Of a stretch of 64,000 nucleotides of DNA, positions 1-8,998 are shown in pieces (positions within the stretch are counted from its first letter, which is position 1; each line of letters begins with the position of its first letter). Origin of the DNA: Synechococcus sp. CS-1329. GTDB lineage: Bacteria; Cyanobacteriota; Cyanobacteriia; PCC-6307; Cyanobiaceae. The translations under genes and the position numbers were made by a program. The notes beneath the pieces were generated by a model, which was given only the letters and a program-made list of their open reading frames with translations, made no database searches and had not been told where the DNA came from. Location: assembly GCF_025128055.1 (NCBI RefSeq), contig NZ_JAHLYS010000037.1, positions 22,175 through 86,174 of the forward strand, written 5' to 3'.

Positions 1-1082
1 CAGGTCTGGCGGCCGGCGGCGGAGGCGCCACGGAACTTGGCGATCGCCAGGGCCAGTTCCTCCTCGCTCAGGGGCTGATCCAGCAGTCGCTGCCACTCAG
101 CGAGCAACTCCCTGGTGGCCTCGGCGGCCCGCTCAGCGGAACTGGAGAGGTGGAACACGAAGGGGGCGGCGCCGCAGCGGGCCGGGGCGTGAACACCCAC
201 GTCGTAGGCCAGGCCGTGGTCTTCGCGCAGGGCCACGAACAGCCGGCTCGACATGCCCACCCCCAGGTGGCACTGCAGCAGGCGCAGGGCCAAGGAGCGG
301 GGATCGGCCAGGGGCACGGTGGCGGTGCCGAGCATCAGCACCAGCTGCTCAGTGTCTTGCTCCTCCAGCAGCAGGCCAGGCTCGTTCTGAGCACCCTGCC
401 CGTTCAGCAGCGACGCTGATCGGCTGCTCCAGGCCGGGCTGTCGGGGGGCTGCAGCAGCTCCTCCAGCCCAGCGGGCGGGCGGCCCACCAGCACCAGGGC
501 CGCCCCCTGCCCCCCCAGAACCGCCGCCGCATCAAGCAGCTGGGGACGGTCCAGCCCGGCCAGCTCCACCTCCACCCCCAGTGGATCGTGGCCGTAGGGA
601 CCCTGGCCGAAGAGGTGGGAGCGCAGTTGGTCGTGGGCCTGCTGGAAGGGGTCTTCGCGCAGGCGGCCAAGGGTCTGCAGGTTGAGCTGGCGCTCCAGGC
701 TGATCTGATCGGGATCGAGCCAGGGGCGCTGGACCATGACCCCCAGCAGGGGCAGCAGCGCCGGGGCGTCGTCGCTGGCGCACTTGAGGCTGATCACCAT
801 GGCGTCTTCGCAGGCTTCGCAGCGCAGCTCATCGCCGAGGCCCTCCACCAGATCGGCCAGCTGATCGCCGCTGAGGTCGCCGCAGCCCCGGCTGAGCAGG
901 CCCGCCAGCAGCTGGGCGCGACCGCGCTGGCCTGGTGGATCGGCGGCACTGCCGCCGCGGATCCAGAGCCGGGCGGAGAGGATTGCCGGCCCCTGGCGAT
1001 GCAGCACCGACACCGGGCAACCGCCGGGCAGCTCGAAGCGCTCGGGCTGAGGCAGGGGAGGAAGGGGAGTGGAGCGGCTCAT
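1..1082 (-). CDS. M16 family peptidase-like protein lacking the zinc motif (3' part cut by window edge)
   Basis: This reading frame begins at ATG 1082 and runs off the left edge, so the C-terminus is missing; about 360 residues are visible. It reads as an M16 (pitrilysin/processing peptidase) fold, with RLWIRGGSAADPPGQRG near the N-terminus and a later LREDHGLAYDVGVHAP block typical of the family. Where active M16 enzymes have HxxEH, this protein reads QLLAGLL, so the zinc site is absent. It overlaps the stop of the upstream active M16 gene by four bases (ATGA). Paired active and inactive M16 proteins are known to form heterodimers. I infer that this is the non-catalytic, substrate-binding partner. 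Confidence 0.8.
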   Translation of the reverse strand, partial: MSRSTPLPPLPQPERFELPGGCPVSVLHRQGPAILSARLWIRGGSAADPPGQRGRAQLLAGLLSRGCGDLSGDQLADLVEGLGDELRCEACEDAMVISLKCASDDAPALLPLLGVMVQRPWLDPDQISLERQLNLQTLGRLREDPFQQAHDQLRSHLFGQGPYGHDPLGVEVELAGLDRPQLLDAAAVLGGQGAALVLVGRPPAGLEELLQPPDSPAWSSRSASLLNGQGAQNEPGLLLEEQDTEQLVLMLGTATVPLADPRSLALRLLQCHLGVGMSSRLFVALREDHGLAYDVGVHAPARCGAAPFVFHLSSSAERAAEATRELLAEWQRLLDQPLSEEELALAIAKFRGASAAGRQT

Positions 1083-2356
1083 GCGGGCAGGGCCAGCAGA
1101 CGGCAGGCCCGCTCGGGCGCCAGCATCGGCAACAGCTCGCTGCTGAGGCGCTCCACACTCCAGCGCTGCAGCAGCTCCAGGGGCTGACGCAGCGGCTGCA
1201 GACGGCCCCAGAGGCACTGGTGACCGATCAGCCCCGCCACCGACGACGCCGATTCCAGGCCAAAGCGGTAGCCATTGGCCACCAGCCGCCTGGCACGCTC
1301 CAACTCACTCTCCGGCGGAGGGGTGCAGCAGATCTCCTGCCAGACCACCGCGATCTGCTCCTCCACCGCCGCCACCTGCTCCGGAGCACAGACCGCTTCG
1401 AGCAGGGCAAGGCTGCCGGCTTCGAGCACGTTCAGGTCCAGATCGATGCTCTCCACCAGGCGCAGCTCCTCCCGCAGCCGCTGCACCAGCCGACTGCGGC
1501 GGCCTTCGGCCAGCAGGCTGGTGAGCAGGTCGGCGCCGCCCACCGCCTCCTGATCGGCGGCGGCGGGCAGTTGCCAGGCCATCAGCAGCCGGGCCGCCTC
1601 CAGCCGGGGCAGCTTCAGCTCATGGACCCCAGGGCTCAGCTCCAGGGCTGGGCCCGCTGGACGGGCTGAGACCAGGGGTTCCAGGCCGGCCAGGGCGCTG
1701 TTCGCCAGCAGGGATTCGATCGGCAACTGATCAATGGCACCGGCCAGCGCCAGGCTGCAGCGACGGGGCCGGTAGGCGCCGCTGTGAAACGAGGCCATCC
1801 CCTTGGGGGTCTGAGCCTTGAGGGCCCCGCGGGTGCCGAGGATCGGCCGGCCATAGGGGTGCTGGGGGCAGGCCAGGGCCAGCAGGCGCTGGAAGGCCAC
1901 TTCTTCGGGCTGGTCTTCACTCTGGGCCAACTCTTCGAGCACCACCTGGCGCTCCATGCGGAAATCGGCAGGATCGAGCCTTGGCTTGAGCACCAGATCC
2001 AGCAGCAGCTCCAGAGCCTCGGGCACCGCCTCCGCCGGCACCAGCACGTGGTAATGCACGTCGTCGAAGCCCGTGGCCGCATTGCTGCTGCCGCCCAGCG
2101 ACTCGATGCGGCGATCGAACTCACCCGCCTCCAGGCGCTCGCTGCCCTTGAAGACCATGTGCTCGAGGAAGTGGGCCACGCCCTCCTGCCCGGATCCCTC
2201 ACCGGCACTGCCGGCCTGACACCAGAAGTCGAGGCAGACCAGGGGGGCCTGCTCCTGGCGCAGGCTGACCACCTCCACCCCGTTGTCGAGGCGCAGCAGG
2301 CAGGGATCCTCGAAGCTGTCGGCAGCCTGGAGCGGTGGGCGGGAGGTAAGGGGCAA
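1079..2356 (-). CDS. M16 family zinc peptidase (catalytic partner)
   Basis: This 425-residue protein is an insulinase/processing-peptidase-like protease. The inverted zinc motif HFLEH lies at residues 62-66 and the downstream glutamate ligand at Glu142 in VVLEEL, the usual 76-residue spacing. The C-terminal half carries the second M16 domain. The start is TTG at 2356; no ATG fits without losing the conserved N-terminal strand. It overlaps the following inactive M16 homologue by four bases and is divergent from pcyA with a 55-base gap. A role in processing or degrading peptides is inferred from the family; the substrate is unknown. Confidence 0.88.
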   Translation of the reverse strand: MPLTSRPPLQAADSFEDPCLLRLDNGVEVVSLRQEQAPLVCLDFWCQAGSAGEGSGQEGVAHFLEHMVFKGSERLEAGEFDRRIESLGGSSNAATGFDDVHYHVLVPAEAVPEALELLLDLVLKPRLDPADFRMERQVVLEELAQSEDQPEEVAFQRLLALACPQHPYGRPILGTRGALKAQTPKGMASFHSGAYRPRRCSLALAGAIDQLPIESLLANSALAGLEPLVSARPAGPALELSPGVHELKLPRLEAARLLMAWQLPAAADQEAVGGADLLTSLLAEGRRSRLVQRLREELRLVESIDLDLNVLEAGSLALLEAVCAPEQVAAVEEQIAVVWQEICCTPPPESELERARRLVANGYRFGLESASSVAGLIGHQCLWGRLQPLRQPLELLQRWSVERLSSELLPMLAPERACRLLALPA

Positions 2357-2411
2357 CGGCTGGGCCGAAAGGGCGTGGCAGGATCAACATTCTGCTGGCC
2401 GAGGCTGCCCT

Positions 2412-3176
2412 GTGACCGCCACTGTCCCCGCCTCCAGCCCCGAACAGCGCCCTGCCGGCTCCGGTCTGCACCCCTTGGTGGATGCCCTGGCCGCAACGAT
2501 CCGCCAAAGCTGGAGCGCCCTGCCGGAGCTGGCTCCGCTGGCCATCGAGCCCGACCTCGAAGCGATCAGCGGCAGCCTCGATGGCGAGAAGCTGTTCATC
2601 CGCAACGAGCTGCGCCGCTGCCGCGGCCTGCGCAAGCTGCACCTGGAAACCGCCCGGCTGGGGGCCGGTCTGCAGATCCTGCACTGCGTTTTCTTCCCGG
2701 ATCCCCGCTACGACCTGCCGGTCTTCGGAGCCGACATCGTGGCTGGACCGGCCGGAGTGTCGGCCGCCATCGCCGATCTCTCCCCCACGAGCCCTGAGCT
2801 GGCCCCCGGGATCGCCGCCGACCTGGCCGCTCTGCCCCGCCACCCCTACAGCCAGCCGCGGGAGCTGCCGGCCTGGGGCACAATCTTCTCCCCCTTCGTG
2901 CGCTTCGTGCGGCCGATGAACGAGCAGGAGGACGGCTGGTTTCAGGAGGAGGTGGCGGGCCTGCTGGCGGTGATGGCCAAAGCCGTGGCCAGCACTCCGG
3001 AGGAGGCCACCGATGACCCCGCTACGGTTGCCCGATATCACGGGCAGCTCTCGTATTGCCAGCAGCAGAAACGGAACGACAAGACCCGCCGCGTGCTGGA
3101 GAAGGCGTTCAACCCGAGCTGGGCGGATCGCTACATCGAGCATCTGCTGTTCGACGATCCACTGCCGCTGGCATGA
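2412..3176 (+). CDS. pcyA: Phycocyanobilin:ferredoxin oxidoreductase
   Basis: PcyA reduces biliverdin IXalpha to phycocyanobilin with four electrons from ferredoxin, supplying the phycobilisome chromophore. The 254-residue product from GTG 2412 matches the family's usual length. Glu79, His91 and Asp108 fall exactly three residues after the Synechocystis catalytic residues Glu76, His88 and Asp105, in the contexts [14 protein letters not shown] and FGADIV. The frame stays open upstream to 2283, but that stretch overlaps the divergent M16 gene and is not PcyA-like. The stop overlaps the start of the next gene, an exporter subunit. Confidence 0.95.
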   Translation: MTATVPASSPEQRPAGSGLHPLVDALAATIRQSWSALPELAPLAIEPDLEAISGSLDGEKLFIRNELRRCRGLRKLHLETARLGAGLQILHCVFFPDPRYDLPVFGADIVAGPAGVSAAIADLSPTSPELAPGIAADLAALPRHPYSQPRELPAWGTIFSPFVRFVRPMNEQEDGWFQEEVAGLLAVMAKAVASTPEEATDDPATVARYHGQLSYCQQQKRNDKTRRVLEKAFNPSWADRYIEHLLFDDPLPLA

Positions 3177-4087
3177 GTCGTCTGCCCCTGCGTCCGCTGT
3201 TGATCGGCGCCGCCGCCCTGGTGCTGGTGGCCGGCACCGTGACCCTGATCAGCCGCAACCAGCAGAGCGCCAGACCCGCAGCCACGCCCGATAGCGCCGC
3301 CCAGCCCCGAAAGCTGGAGGCGGTCTCGGCTCTGGGCCGGCTTGAGCCCGCCGGCGACATCCGCAAGCTGGCCGCACCGATCACCGGCATCGGCGGCAGC
3401 CCCCGCATCACCGAGCTGCTGGTGGACGAGGGCCAACGGGTGCAGGCGGGCCAGTTGCTCGCCACCTTCGACACCGGCCCGGCCCTGCAGGCCCAGCGGC
3501 GGTTGCTGCAGAGCCGCATCGCCAACCTCAACGACCAGGTGACGCTGCTGGGACGGGAAATCGCCCGCTACCGCCAGCTGGCCAAGGCGGGTGCCACCCC
3601 GGCGGCGGATCTCGAAAGCCGCGAACTGACCCTGGTGGAGCTCAAGGGCAACCTGCGTGAAGCCCAGGACGAACTGGTGAAGACCGAGGCCGATCTGGTC
3701 AACACCGAGCTGCGGGCTCCCTTCAGTGGCACCGTGCTCAAGCTGCAGTCGCGGGTGGGCGAGCGCCCCGGCGATGACGGCATTCTCGAGCTGGGGGCCA
3801 GCGACCAGATGGAGGTGATCGCCGAGGTGTATGAGAGCGACATCAACCGAGTGCAACTGGGCCAGCGGGCCAGCATCACCAGCGAGAACGGAGGGTTCAG
3901 CGGCAGCCTCAATGGGCGGGTGATACGCATCAGCCCCCAGGTGCGCCAGCGGGACGTGCTTTCTACAGATCCCACCGGCGATGCCGACGCCCGCATCGTT
4001 GAGGTGCGCCTCGCCCTGGATCCGGTCGACATCGCTCGGGTCAGAACCCGCGCCGGCCTCAAAACCGTGATCCGCTTCGAGACATGA
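3173..4087 (+). CDS. DevB-type periplasmic adaptor (HlyD family) of an ABC exporter
   Basis: This 304-residue membrane fusion protein has one N-terminal membrane anchor (residues about 8-26), a lipoyl-like segment ([19 protein letters not shown]), a central coiled coil and a beta-barrel region ending in LKTVIRF. DevB-like adaptors link an inner-membrane ABC transporter to an outer-membrane channel. It overlaps pcyA by four bases and the DevC-type permease by four bases, so the three genes are probably translationally coupled. The heterocyst glycolipid exporter is the named member of this family; in a unicellular genome the substrate cannot be inferred. No TolC-like gene is nearby. Confidence 0.88.
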   Translation: MSRLPLRPLLIGAAALVLVAGTVTLISRNQQSARPAATPDSAAQPRKLEAVSALGRLEPAGDIRKLAAPITGIGGSPRITELLVDEGQRVQAGQLLATFDTGPALQAQRRLLQSRIANLNDQVTLLGREIARYRQLAKAGATPAADLESRELTLVELKGNLREAQDELVKTEADLVNTELRAPFSGTVLKLQSRVGERPGDDGILELGASDQMEVIAEVYESDINRVQLGQRASITSENGGFSGSLNGRVIRISPQVRQRDVLSTDPTGDADARIVEVRLALDPVDIARVRTRAGLKTVIRFET

Positions 4088-5271
4088 GCGGACTGCCGGG
4101 GCTGGCGGCGATCTGGAGCCGGCGAAAGATTCCCCTCTCCTGGCTGCTGCTCACCCGCCAACCGGCGCGGCTGGCGGTGGCCCTGGCGGGCATCAGCTTC
4201 GCCGGGATTCTGATGTTCATGCAGTTCGGCTTCCGCGACGGACTGTTCGACGCCAGCATCACGGTGCACAAGCTGTTCGACACCGATCTGGTGCTGATCA
4301 GCCCGCGCTCCAGCAGTTCGGTGAGCATGGCCGGCTTCCCCCGCCGGCGCCTGGTCCAGACCCTCGCCGATCCCGATGTGGCCGGCATCACGCCGGTGCA
4401 CTGGAATCTGGTGCTCTGGCGCAATCCCAAGGACCTCAGCACCCGCTCGATCCTGGCCCTGGGCTTCGAGCCGGGCGATCCCCTGTTCACCGATCCCGGC
4501 CTGGCGGCCAAGGCCAAGGTGCTCAACCAGCGGGGCCGTGTGCTCTTCGATGAACTCTCGCGCCCGGAATTCGGTCCGGTGGCGGAGTGGTTCCGGGAGG
4601 GCCGCACGGTGGAGAGCGAGATCGGCGGCAAGCGGGTGCGTGTCGGCGGCCTGGTGGCCCTCGGGGTGTCCTTCGGCGCCGACGGCAACATCCTCACCAG
4701 CAGCGAGACATATCAGCAGCTGCTGCCGAACACGCCCCCCGGCAGCATCGAAGTGGGTCTGATCCGCCTGCGGCCCGGGTCGGATCCAGCCGTGGTGATC
4801 AAGCGCCTCAAGGACTCCCTGCCCAAAGACGTGAACGTGCTCACGAAGCAGGGCTTCATGGACTTCGAGAAGGACTACTGGCGCAACAGCACGGCCATCG
4901 GCTTCATCTTCACCCTCGGTGCCGCCATGGGCTTCATCGTGGGCTGCGTGATCGTGTATCAGATCCTTTACAGCGATGTGAGTGATCACCTGCCGGAGTA
5001 CGCCACCTTGATGGCGATGGGCTACCGCCTGCCCACCCTTCTGGGGGTGGTGGCGAGGGAGGGTCTGCTGCTGGCCCTGCTGGGCTATCTGCCGGCCTAT
5101 GCGGCCGGTCAGGGCCTCTACTCCCTGGTGCGCTCCGCCACCCGGCTGCCGGTCTACATGGACACCCCGAGGGCCGTCCTGGTGTTCAGCCTGATCCTGG
5201 TGATGTGCATGGGCTCGGCCGGCATGGCCATGCGCCGCCTGGGGGATGCCGACCCCGCCGAGATCTTCTGA
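4084..5271 (+). CDS. DevC-type ABC exporter permease (FtsX-like)
   Basis: This 395-residue permease has an N-terminal membrane segment at about residues 20-45, a large periplasmic domain, and three C-terminal membrane segments from about residue 275 (around IGFIFTLGAAMGFIVG, LLLALLGYLPAYAAG and VLVFSLILVMC). That is the MacB/FtsX arrangement found in DevC. It starts four bases inside devB and ends in DADPAEIF, a C-terminal pattern seen in DevC proteins. With the flanking adaptor and ATPase genes it forms a complete three-part exporter. The stop lies inside a 9-base tandem duplication. Confidence 0.88.
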   Translation: MSGLPGLAAIWSRRKIPLSWLLLTRQPARLAVALAGISFAGILMFMQFGFRDGLFDASITVHKLFDTDLVLISPRSSSSVSMAGFPRRRLVQTLADPDVAGITPVHWNLVLWRNPKDLSTRSILALGFEPGDPLFTDPGLAAKAKVLNQRGRVLFDELSRPEFGPVAEWFREGRTVESEIGGKRVRVGGLVALGVSFGADGNILTSSETYQQLLPNTPPGSIEVGLIRLRPGSDPAVVIKRLKDSLPKDVNVLTKQGFMDFEKDYWRNSTAIGFIFTLGAAMGFIVGCVIVYQILYSDVSDHLPEYATLMAMGYRLPTLLGVVAREGLLLALLGYLPAYAAGQGLYSLVRSATRLPVYMDTPRAVLVFSLILVMCMGSAGMAMRRLGDADPAEIF

Positions 5272-5281
5272 GTCTTCTGAG
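5264..5281. repeat. 9-base tandem duplication at the devC-like stop codon
   Basis: TCTTCTGAG occurs twice in direct succession. The first copy contains the permease stop codon (TGA at 5269-5271); the second repeats it just downstream, in a different frame. Confidence 0.9.
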
Positions 5282-5308
5282 AACCAACGCCAGCTCAGCC
5301 GTGCCGCC

Positions 5309-6064
5309 ATGACCACCGCCCCCTCACCCCCTTCAGCCCGCCCCGCCCCAAGGGGCTCCACGCCGCCGATGGTGGAGGTGGAGGGGCTCTGCCATTGGTA
5401 TGGCAGCAGCGAGATGCGCCGTCAGGTGCTGCAGCAGGTGAATCTGACGATCCAGCCCGGCGAGGTGGTGCTGCTCACCGGGCCCTCGGGCTGCGGCAAG
5501 ACCACCCTGCTCACCCTGGTGGGGGCCCTGCGCCAGGTGCAGCAGGGCCATGTGCGGGTGCTGGGCCAGGACCTGAACGGCTCCAGCCGACGGCAGCGGC
5601 AGCAACTGCGGCAGCGCATCGGCATGATTTTTCAGGGGCACAACCTGCTGCGCTGCCTCAGCGCCGAGCAGAACGTGCAGATGGGCTCCGACCTGCTGCC
5701 GAACCTCGGCTATCGGGCCCGGCGGGATCAGGCACGGGAATGGTTGCGGGCTGTGGGCCTGGGCGACCATCTCGACAAGCTGCCCCATGGGCTCTCGGGG
5801 GGCCAGAAGCAACGGGTGGCGATCGCCCGGGCCCTGGCGGCCCACCCCCGCCTGCTGCTGGCGGACGAGCCCACCGCCGCCCTCGACAAGCAGAGCGGCC
5901 GCGAGGTGGTGGATCTGCTCAAGCGCCTGGCCAGGGAGCAGCATTGCGCCGTGCTGATGGTGACCCACGACCCCCGCATCCTGGATGTGGCCGACCGGCT
6001 GGTGCAGATGGAGGACGGCCGCCTGATCGCCGCGCCGGTGCCCGAGCCTGAGCCGGCCCTGTGA
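5309..6064 (+). CDS. DevA-type ABC exporter ATP-binding protein
   Basis: This 251-residue ATPase completes the DevBCA-type exporter. Walker A GPSGCGKTT is at 58-66, the Q-loop glutamine at 109, signature LSGGQKQ at 162-168, Walker B with catalytic Glu at LLLADE 182-187, and the switch histidine in VTHDPR near 220. The frame is open from 5246, but ATG 5309 gives a normal DevA N-terminus and falls after the permease stop; ATG at residue 21 (MVEVEGL) is a shorter alternative. It is 37 bases downstream of the permease. Confidence 0.9.
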   Translation: MTTAPSPPSARPAPRGSTPPMVEVEGLCHWYGSSEMRRQVLQQVNLTIQPGEVVLLTGPSGCGKTTLLTLVGALRQVQQGHVRVLGQDLNGSSRRQRQQLRQRIGMIFQGHNLLRCLSAEQNVQMGSDLLPNLGYRARRDQAREWLRAVGLGDHLDKLPHGLSGGQKQRVAIARALAAHPRLLLADEPTAALDKQSGREVVDLLKRLAREQHCAVLMVTHDPRILDVADRLVQMEDGRLIAAPVPEPEPAL

Positions 6065-6084
6065 AGCGCATCGATCGGGCTTGG

Positions 6085-6090
6085 TAGACT
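6085..6090 (+). promoter_or_regulatory. Candidate -10 element for the small basic protein
   Basis: TAGACT lies 33 bases before the start of the small gene at 6123, preceded by TTGG. I see no good -35. A similar TTGGTAG block (TAGCTT, 7333-7338) lies upstream of rpsB, so this may be a shared promoter style. Weak evidence. Confidence 0.25.
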
Positions 6091-6122
6091 GGTGCATCAC
6101 ACCAACGGGCCGGAAGCACTAC

Positions 6123-6278
6123 ATGGCGAAACGCAGGAACCTGAAGAAGGAAAAGCAGGAGCGCAACCGCTCCTACGCCCGCAAGTTCAAGAAGCGCAAG
6201 CTGCGCAACGACGGCCGTGGTGAAGGGGCCGGCAACGGCGTCACCGGCACCGCCAACAACGGCGGCGCCGCCGACTGA
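6123..6278 (+). CDS. Small lysine/arginine-rich protein of unknown function
   Basis: A 51-residue protein begins MAKRRNLKKEKQERNRSYAR, with an extremely basic first 28 residues followed by a Gly/Asn/Ala-rich tail ending in GGAAD. The N-terminus resembles short nucleic-acid- or ribosome-binding peptides, but I cannot assign it to a named ribosomal protein. The ATG at 6123 is preferred over an upstream in-frame start at 6081, which would add a non-conserved-looking stretch inside the presumed leader. It is flanked by a possible -10 element and a good terminator, so it may be transcribed alone. An RNA- or ribosome-binding role is inference only. Confidence 0.75.
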   Translation: MAKRRNLKKEKQERNRSYARKFKKRKLRNDGRGEGAGNGVTGTANNGGAAD

Positions 6279-6300
6279 GCCAGGCGCTGATGTCGCTCTC

Positions 6301-6355
6301 CAGGTGCCCGAGCGTGGCGCCTGACGGGCGTGGGGATCCCGAGGGATCCCTTTTT
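6301..6355 (+). terminator. Double-hairpin Rho-independent terminator
   Basis: A first hairpin pairs 6301-6308 with 6316-6323 (one G-T pair). A second, seven-pair stem GGGATCC/GGATCCC (6333-6339 with 6344-6350, loop CGAG) is followed directly by five Ts (6351-6355). It ends the transcript of the small basic protein and separates it from the glycosyltransferase. Confidence 0.75.
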
Positions 6356-6391
6356 CATGTTCAAGCACCATCACCCCCCGGCAGCCGAACC

Positions 6392-7324
6392 ATGGTTCCC
6401 AGCGTCGTCATCCCCACCTACAACCGCCGACCGATCCTGGAGAAGGCACTGCTGGCCCTGGAGGATCAGCGGCTGGAGCCGCCCCTGCAGGACTACGAGG
6501 TGGTGGTAGTCGATGACGGATCCACCGACGGCACCGCCGAGTGGCTGCGGCAGGAGGCGGAGCGCTTCCCCCATGTGCGCCTGGTCGAGCAGGACCACGG
6601 CGGACCGGCCGAGGGCCGCAACCGTGGCGTCGACCATGCCCGCGGTGATGTGATCGTGTTCATCGACAGCGATCTGGTGGTGACCGGCACGTTCCTGCTG
6701 GAGCATGCCCGGGCCCTCGAGGCCCGCTGGCAGCAGAGCGGCAACCGGCTCTGCTTCACCTATGGCGCCGTGATCAACACGGCCAATTTCGAGGATCCCA
6801 CCAGCGAACCCCACAAGCTCAGCGATCACTCCTGGGCCTATTTCGCCACCGGCAACGTGGCGATCGATCGTCAGCTGCTGGAGCGCGCCGGCCTGTTCGA
6901 CACCGGCTTCCGCCTCTACGGCTGGGAAGACCTGGAGTTGGGGGAGCGCTTGCGTCGCCTGGGGGTGGAGCTTGTGCGCTGCCCGGCGGCGGTGGGCTAC
7001 CACTGGCACCCTGCCCTCAGCCTGGAGCAACTGCCCGATCTGGTGCGGATCGAGCAGGAGCGGGCACGCATGGGGCTGGTTTTTTACCGCAAGCACCCCA
7101 CCCGGCGGGTGCGCTTCATCATTCAGTTCACCTGGTGGCACCGGCTGCTCTGGGAGCTGCTCACCCTGGGGGGCCTGATCAATGAGCGCACGCTGCGGCC
7201 CCTCCTGGCCTGGCTGATCCGACGCGGCAAGAACGCCCTGGCCATGGAGTTGCTGCGCCTGCCGCTCAACCGCCTGGGGGTGCGGGCCCTCTACCGCGAG
7301 GCCCGCGCCGAGGGCCTTCGCTGA
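6392..7324 (+). CDS. Glycosyltransferase family 2 (GT-A fold)
   Basis: This 310-residue inverting glycosyltransferase begins VVIPTYNRR, with DDGSTDGT at 41-48, a DSD metal/nucleotide motif at 92-94 and the acceptor-side GWEDLELGERL motif near 177-187. It has no membrane segments, so it is probably cytoplasmic or peripheral. ATG 6392 is chosen because the nucleotide-binding strand begins at residue 3; the frame is open upstream through the terminator. It is followed by rpsB rather than other sugar genes, so donor, acceptor and pathway cannot be told from context. Confidence 0.88.
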   Translation: MVPSVVIPTYNRRPILEKALLALEDQRLEPPLQDYEVVVVDDGSTDGTAEWLRQEAERFPHVRLVEQDHGGPAEGRNRGVDHARGDVIVFIDSDLVVTGTFLLEHARALEARWQQSGNRLCFTYGAVINTANFEDPTSEPHKLSDHSWAYFATGNVAIDRQLLERAGLFDTGFRLYGWEDLELGERLRRLGVELVRCPAAVGYHWHPALSLEQLPDLVRIEQERARMGLVFYRKHPTRRVRFIIQFTWWHRLLWELLTLGGLINERTLRPLLAWLIRRGKNALAMELLRLPLNRLGVRALYREARAEGLR

Positions 7325-7465
7325 CCGTTTGGTAGCTTGGCTTGTCCCCTCATACACCGCACACCTGTCCGTTTCGGGTGCTCAGTCGGCACCGGTGATC
7401 CCCCATAGCGGGTCATCGCGTCTGATCCCTGGCAGGTGGAGGCGAACCCGAAACCCTTCCTAACC

Positions 7466-8182
7466 ATGGCTGTTGTCACCCTCACCGAGATGATGGAGGC
7501 TGGCGCCCACTTCGGGCACCAGACGCGTCGTTGGAATCCCAAGATGTCGCGCTACATCTATTGCGCGCGCAACGGGGTTCATATCATTGATCTGGTGCAG
7601 ACCGCCGTCTGCATGAACAACGCCTACAAGTGGACACGCAATGCCTCCCGCAGTGGCAAGCGCTTCCTCTTCGTGGGCACCAAGAAGCAGGCCTCCGAGG
7701 TGATCGCCATCGAGGCCAGCCGCTGCGGCGCCGCCTACGTGAACCAGCGCTGGTTGGGCGGCATGCTCACCAACTGGAGCACGATGCGCGCCCGCATCGA
7801 TCGCCTCAAGGACCTTGAGCGGATGGAGAGCTCCGGCGCCATCGCCATGCGTCCGAAGAAGGAAGCCGCCGTGCTGCGTCGCGAGCTGGAGCGTCTGCAG
7901 AAGTACCTCGGAGGCCTCAAGTCGATGCGCCGTCTGCCCGATGTGGTGGTGCTGGTGGACCAGCGCCGTGAGAACAACGCGGTGCTCGAGTGCCGCAAGC
8001 TCGACATCCCCCTGGTGTCGATGCTCGACACCAACTGCGACCCTGACCTGGCCGACGTGCCCATCCCCTGCAACGACGACGCCGTGCGCTCCGTTCAGCT
8101 GGTGCTGGGCCGCCTGGCCGATGCGATCAACGAAGGTCGCCAAAGCGGTCAGGAGCCACGGGCCGAAGACGACGAGGCCTGA
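7466..8182 (+). CDS. rpsB: 30S ribosomal protein S2
   Basis: The 238-residue product begins [20 protein letters not shown] and has the S2 signatures [26 protein letters not shown] and the late [11 protein letters not shown] block. S2 sits on the back of the 30S head-body junction and recruits S1. It precedes tsf, the near-universal bacterial order. The leader of about 140 bases after the glycosyltransferase probably holds its promoter; TTGGTAGCTT at 7329-7338 is a weak -10 candidate. The ATG at 7466 matches the family start; the upstream in-frame ATG at 7436 is not needed. Confidence 0.97.
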   Translation: MAVVTLTEMMEAGAHFGHQTRRWNPKMSRYIYCARNGVHIIDLVQTAVCMNNAYKWTRNASRSGKRFLFVGTKKQASEVIAIEASRCGAAYVNQRWLGGMLTNWSTMRARIDRLKDLERMESSGAIAMRPKKEAAVLRRELERLQKYLGGLKSMRRLPDVVVLVDQRRENNAVLECRKLDIPLVSMLDTNCDPDLADVPIPCNDDAVRSVQLVLGRLADAINEGRQSGQEPRAEDDEA

Positions 8183-8200
8183 GGCCTCCCGCTTGCTGAG

Positions 8201-8251
8201 TTCAGGCCCCAGGCCTGAACGTTCCACGGGGTTCCGAGCTGCTTGGGACCC
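8201..8251 (+). promoter_or_regulatory. Paired hairpins between rpsB and tsf
   Basis: TTCAGGCC pairs perfectly with GGCCTGAA (8201-8208 with 8212-8219, three-base loop). A second stem, GGGGTTCC with GGGACCCC (allowing G-T), follows at about 8227-8251. There is no T tract, so these look like processing or partial-attenuation structures rather than a full terminator. Confidence 0.4.
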
Positions 8252-8294
8252 CTGATCACCACCACCAACCTTTTCCTTCCTCCTTTCCCCTCCC

Positions 8295-8957
8295 ATGGCT
8301 GAGATCTCAGCGAAGCTCGTCAAGGAACTGCGCGAGAAAACCGGCGCCGGCATGATGAATTGCAAAAAGGCGCTGGGCGAATCCGCCGGCGACATGGGCA
8401 AGGCCGCCGAGTGGCTGCGCCAGAAGGGCATCGCCACCGCCGAGAAGAAAGCCGGCCGCACCGCCGCCGAGGGCGCCATCGGCAGCTACATCCACACCGG
8501 TGCTCGGGTGGGTGTGCTGGTGGAGCTGAACTGCGAAACCGATTTCGTCGCCCGTGGCGATGTCTTCCAGGAGCTGTTGCGCAACGTGGCGATGCAGATC
8601 GCCGCCTGCCCCAACGTCGAGTACGTGAGCACCGAGGAGATTCCTGCCGCCATCGCCGATCGCGAGAAGCAGATCGAGATGGGTCGTGACGACCTGGCCG
8701 GCAAGCCCGACAAGATGAAAGAGAAGATCGTTGAGGGCCGCATCGGCAAGCGCCTCAAGGAACTGGCCCTGCTGGAGCAACCCTTCATCAAGGACAGCTC
8801 GATCACCGTGGCCGAACTGGTCAAGCAGGTGGCCGGCAAGATCGGTGAAAACATCCAGGTGCGTCGCTTCACCCGCTACACCCTCGGCGAGGGCATTGAG
8901 GTGGAGCAGGCCGACTTCGCCGCTGAAGTGGCCGCCATGTCCGGCAAGGCGGCCTGA
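8295..8957 (+). CDS. tsf: Elongation factor Ts
   Basis: EF-Ts exchanges GDP for GTP on EF-Tu. The 220-residue protein has the N-terminal UBA-like region ([19 protein letters not shown]) and the EF-Tu-contacting TDFVAR motif, plus the C-terminal module (LLEQPFIKD). The length fits the short cyanobacterial form. It lies 112 bases after rpsB, the conserved pair, with two hairpins between. Confidence 0.96.
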   Translation: MAEISAKLVKELREKTGAGMMNCKKALGESAGDMGKAAEWLRQKGIATAEKKAGRTAAEGAIGSYIHTGARVGVLVELNCETDFVARGDVFQELLRNVAMQIAACPNVEYVSTEEIPAAIADREKQIEMGRDDLAGKPDKMKEKIVEGRIGKRLKELALLEQPFIKDSSITVAELVKQVAGKIGENIQVRRFTRYTLGEGIEVEQADFAAEVAAMSGKAA

Positions 8958-8998
8958 GCGCCCCCGGCGTTCCACTCCTGTCCCTCCGCCACAGCCGA

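Noticed and set aside
3568..5361. A 597-codon minus-strand frame opposite the exporter genes
   Set aside because: The plus-strand adaptor and permease overlap neatly and have clear domains; the antisense frame has none.
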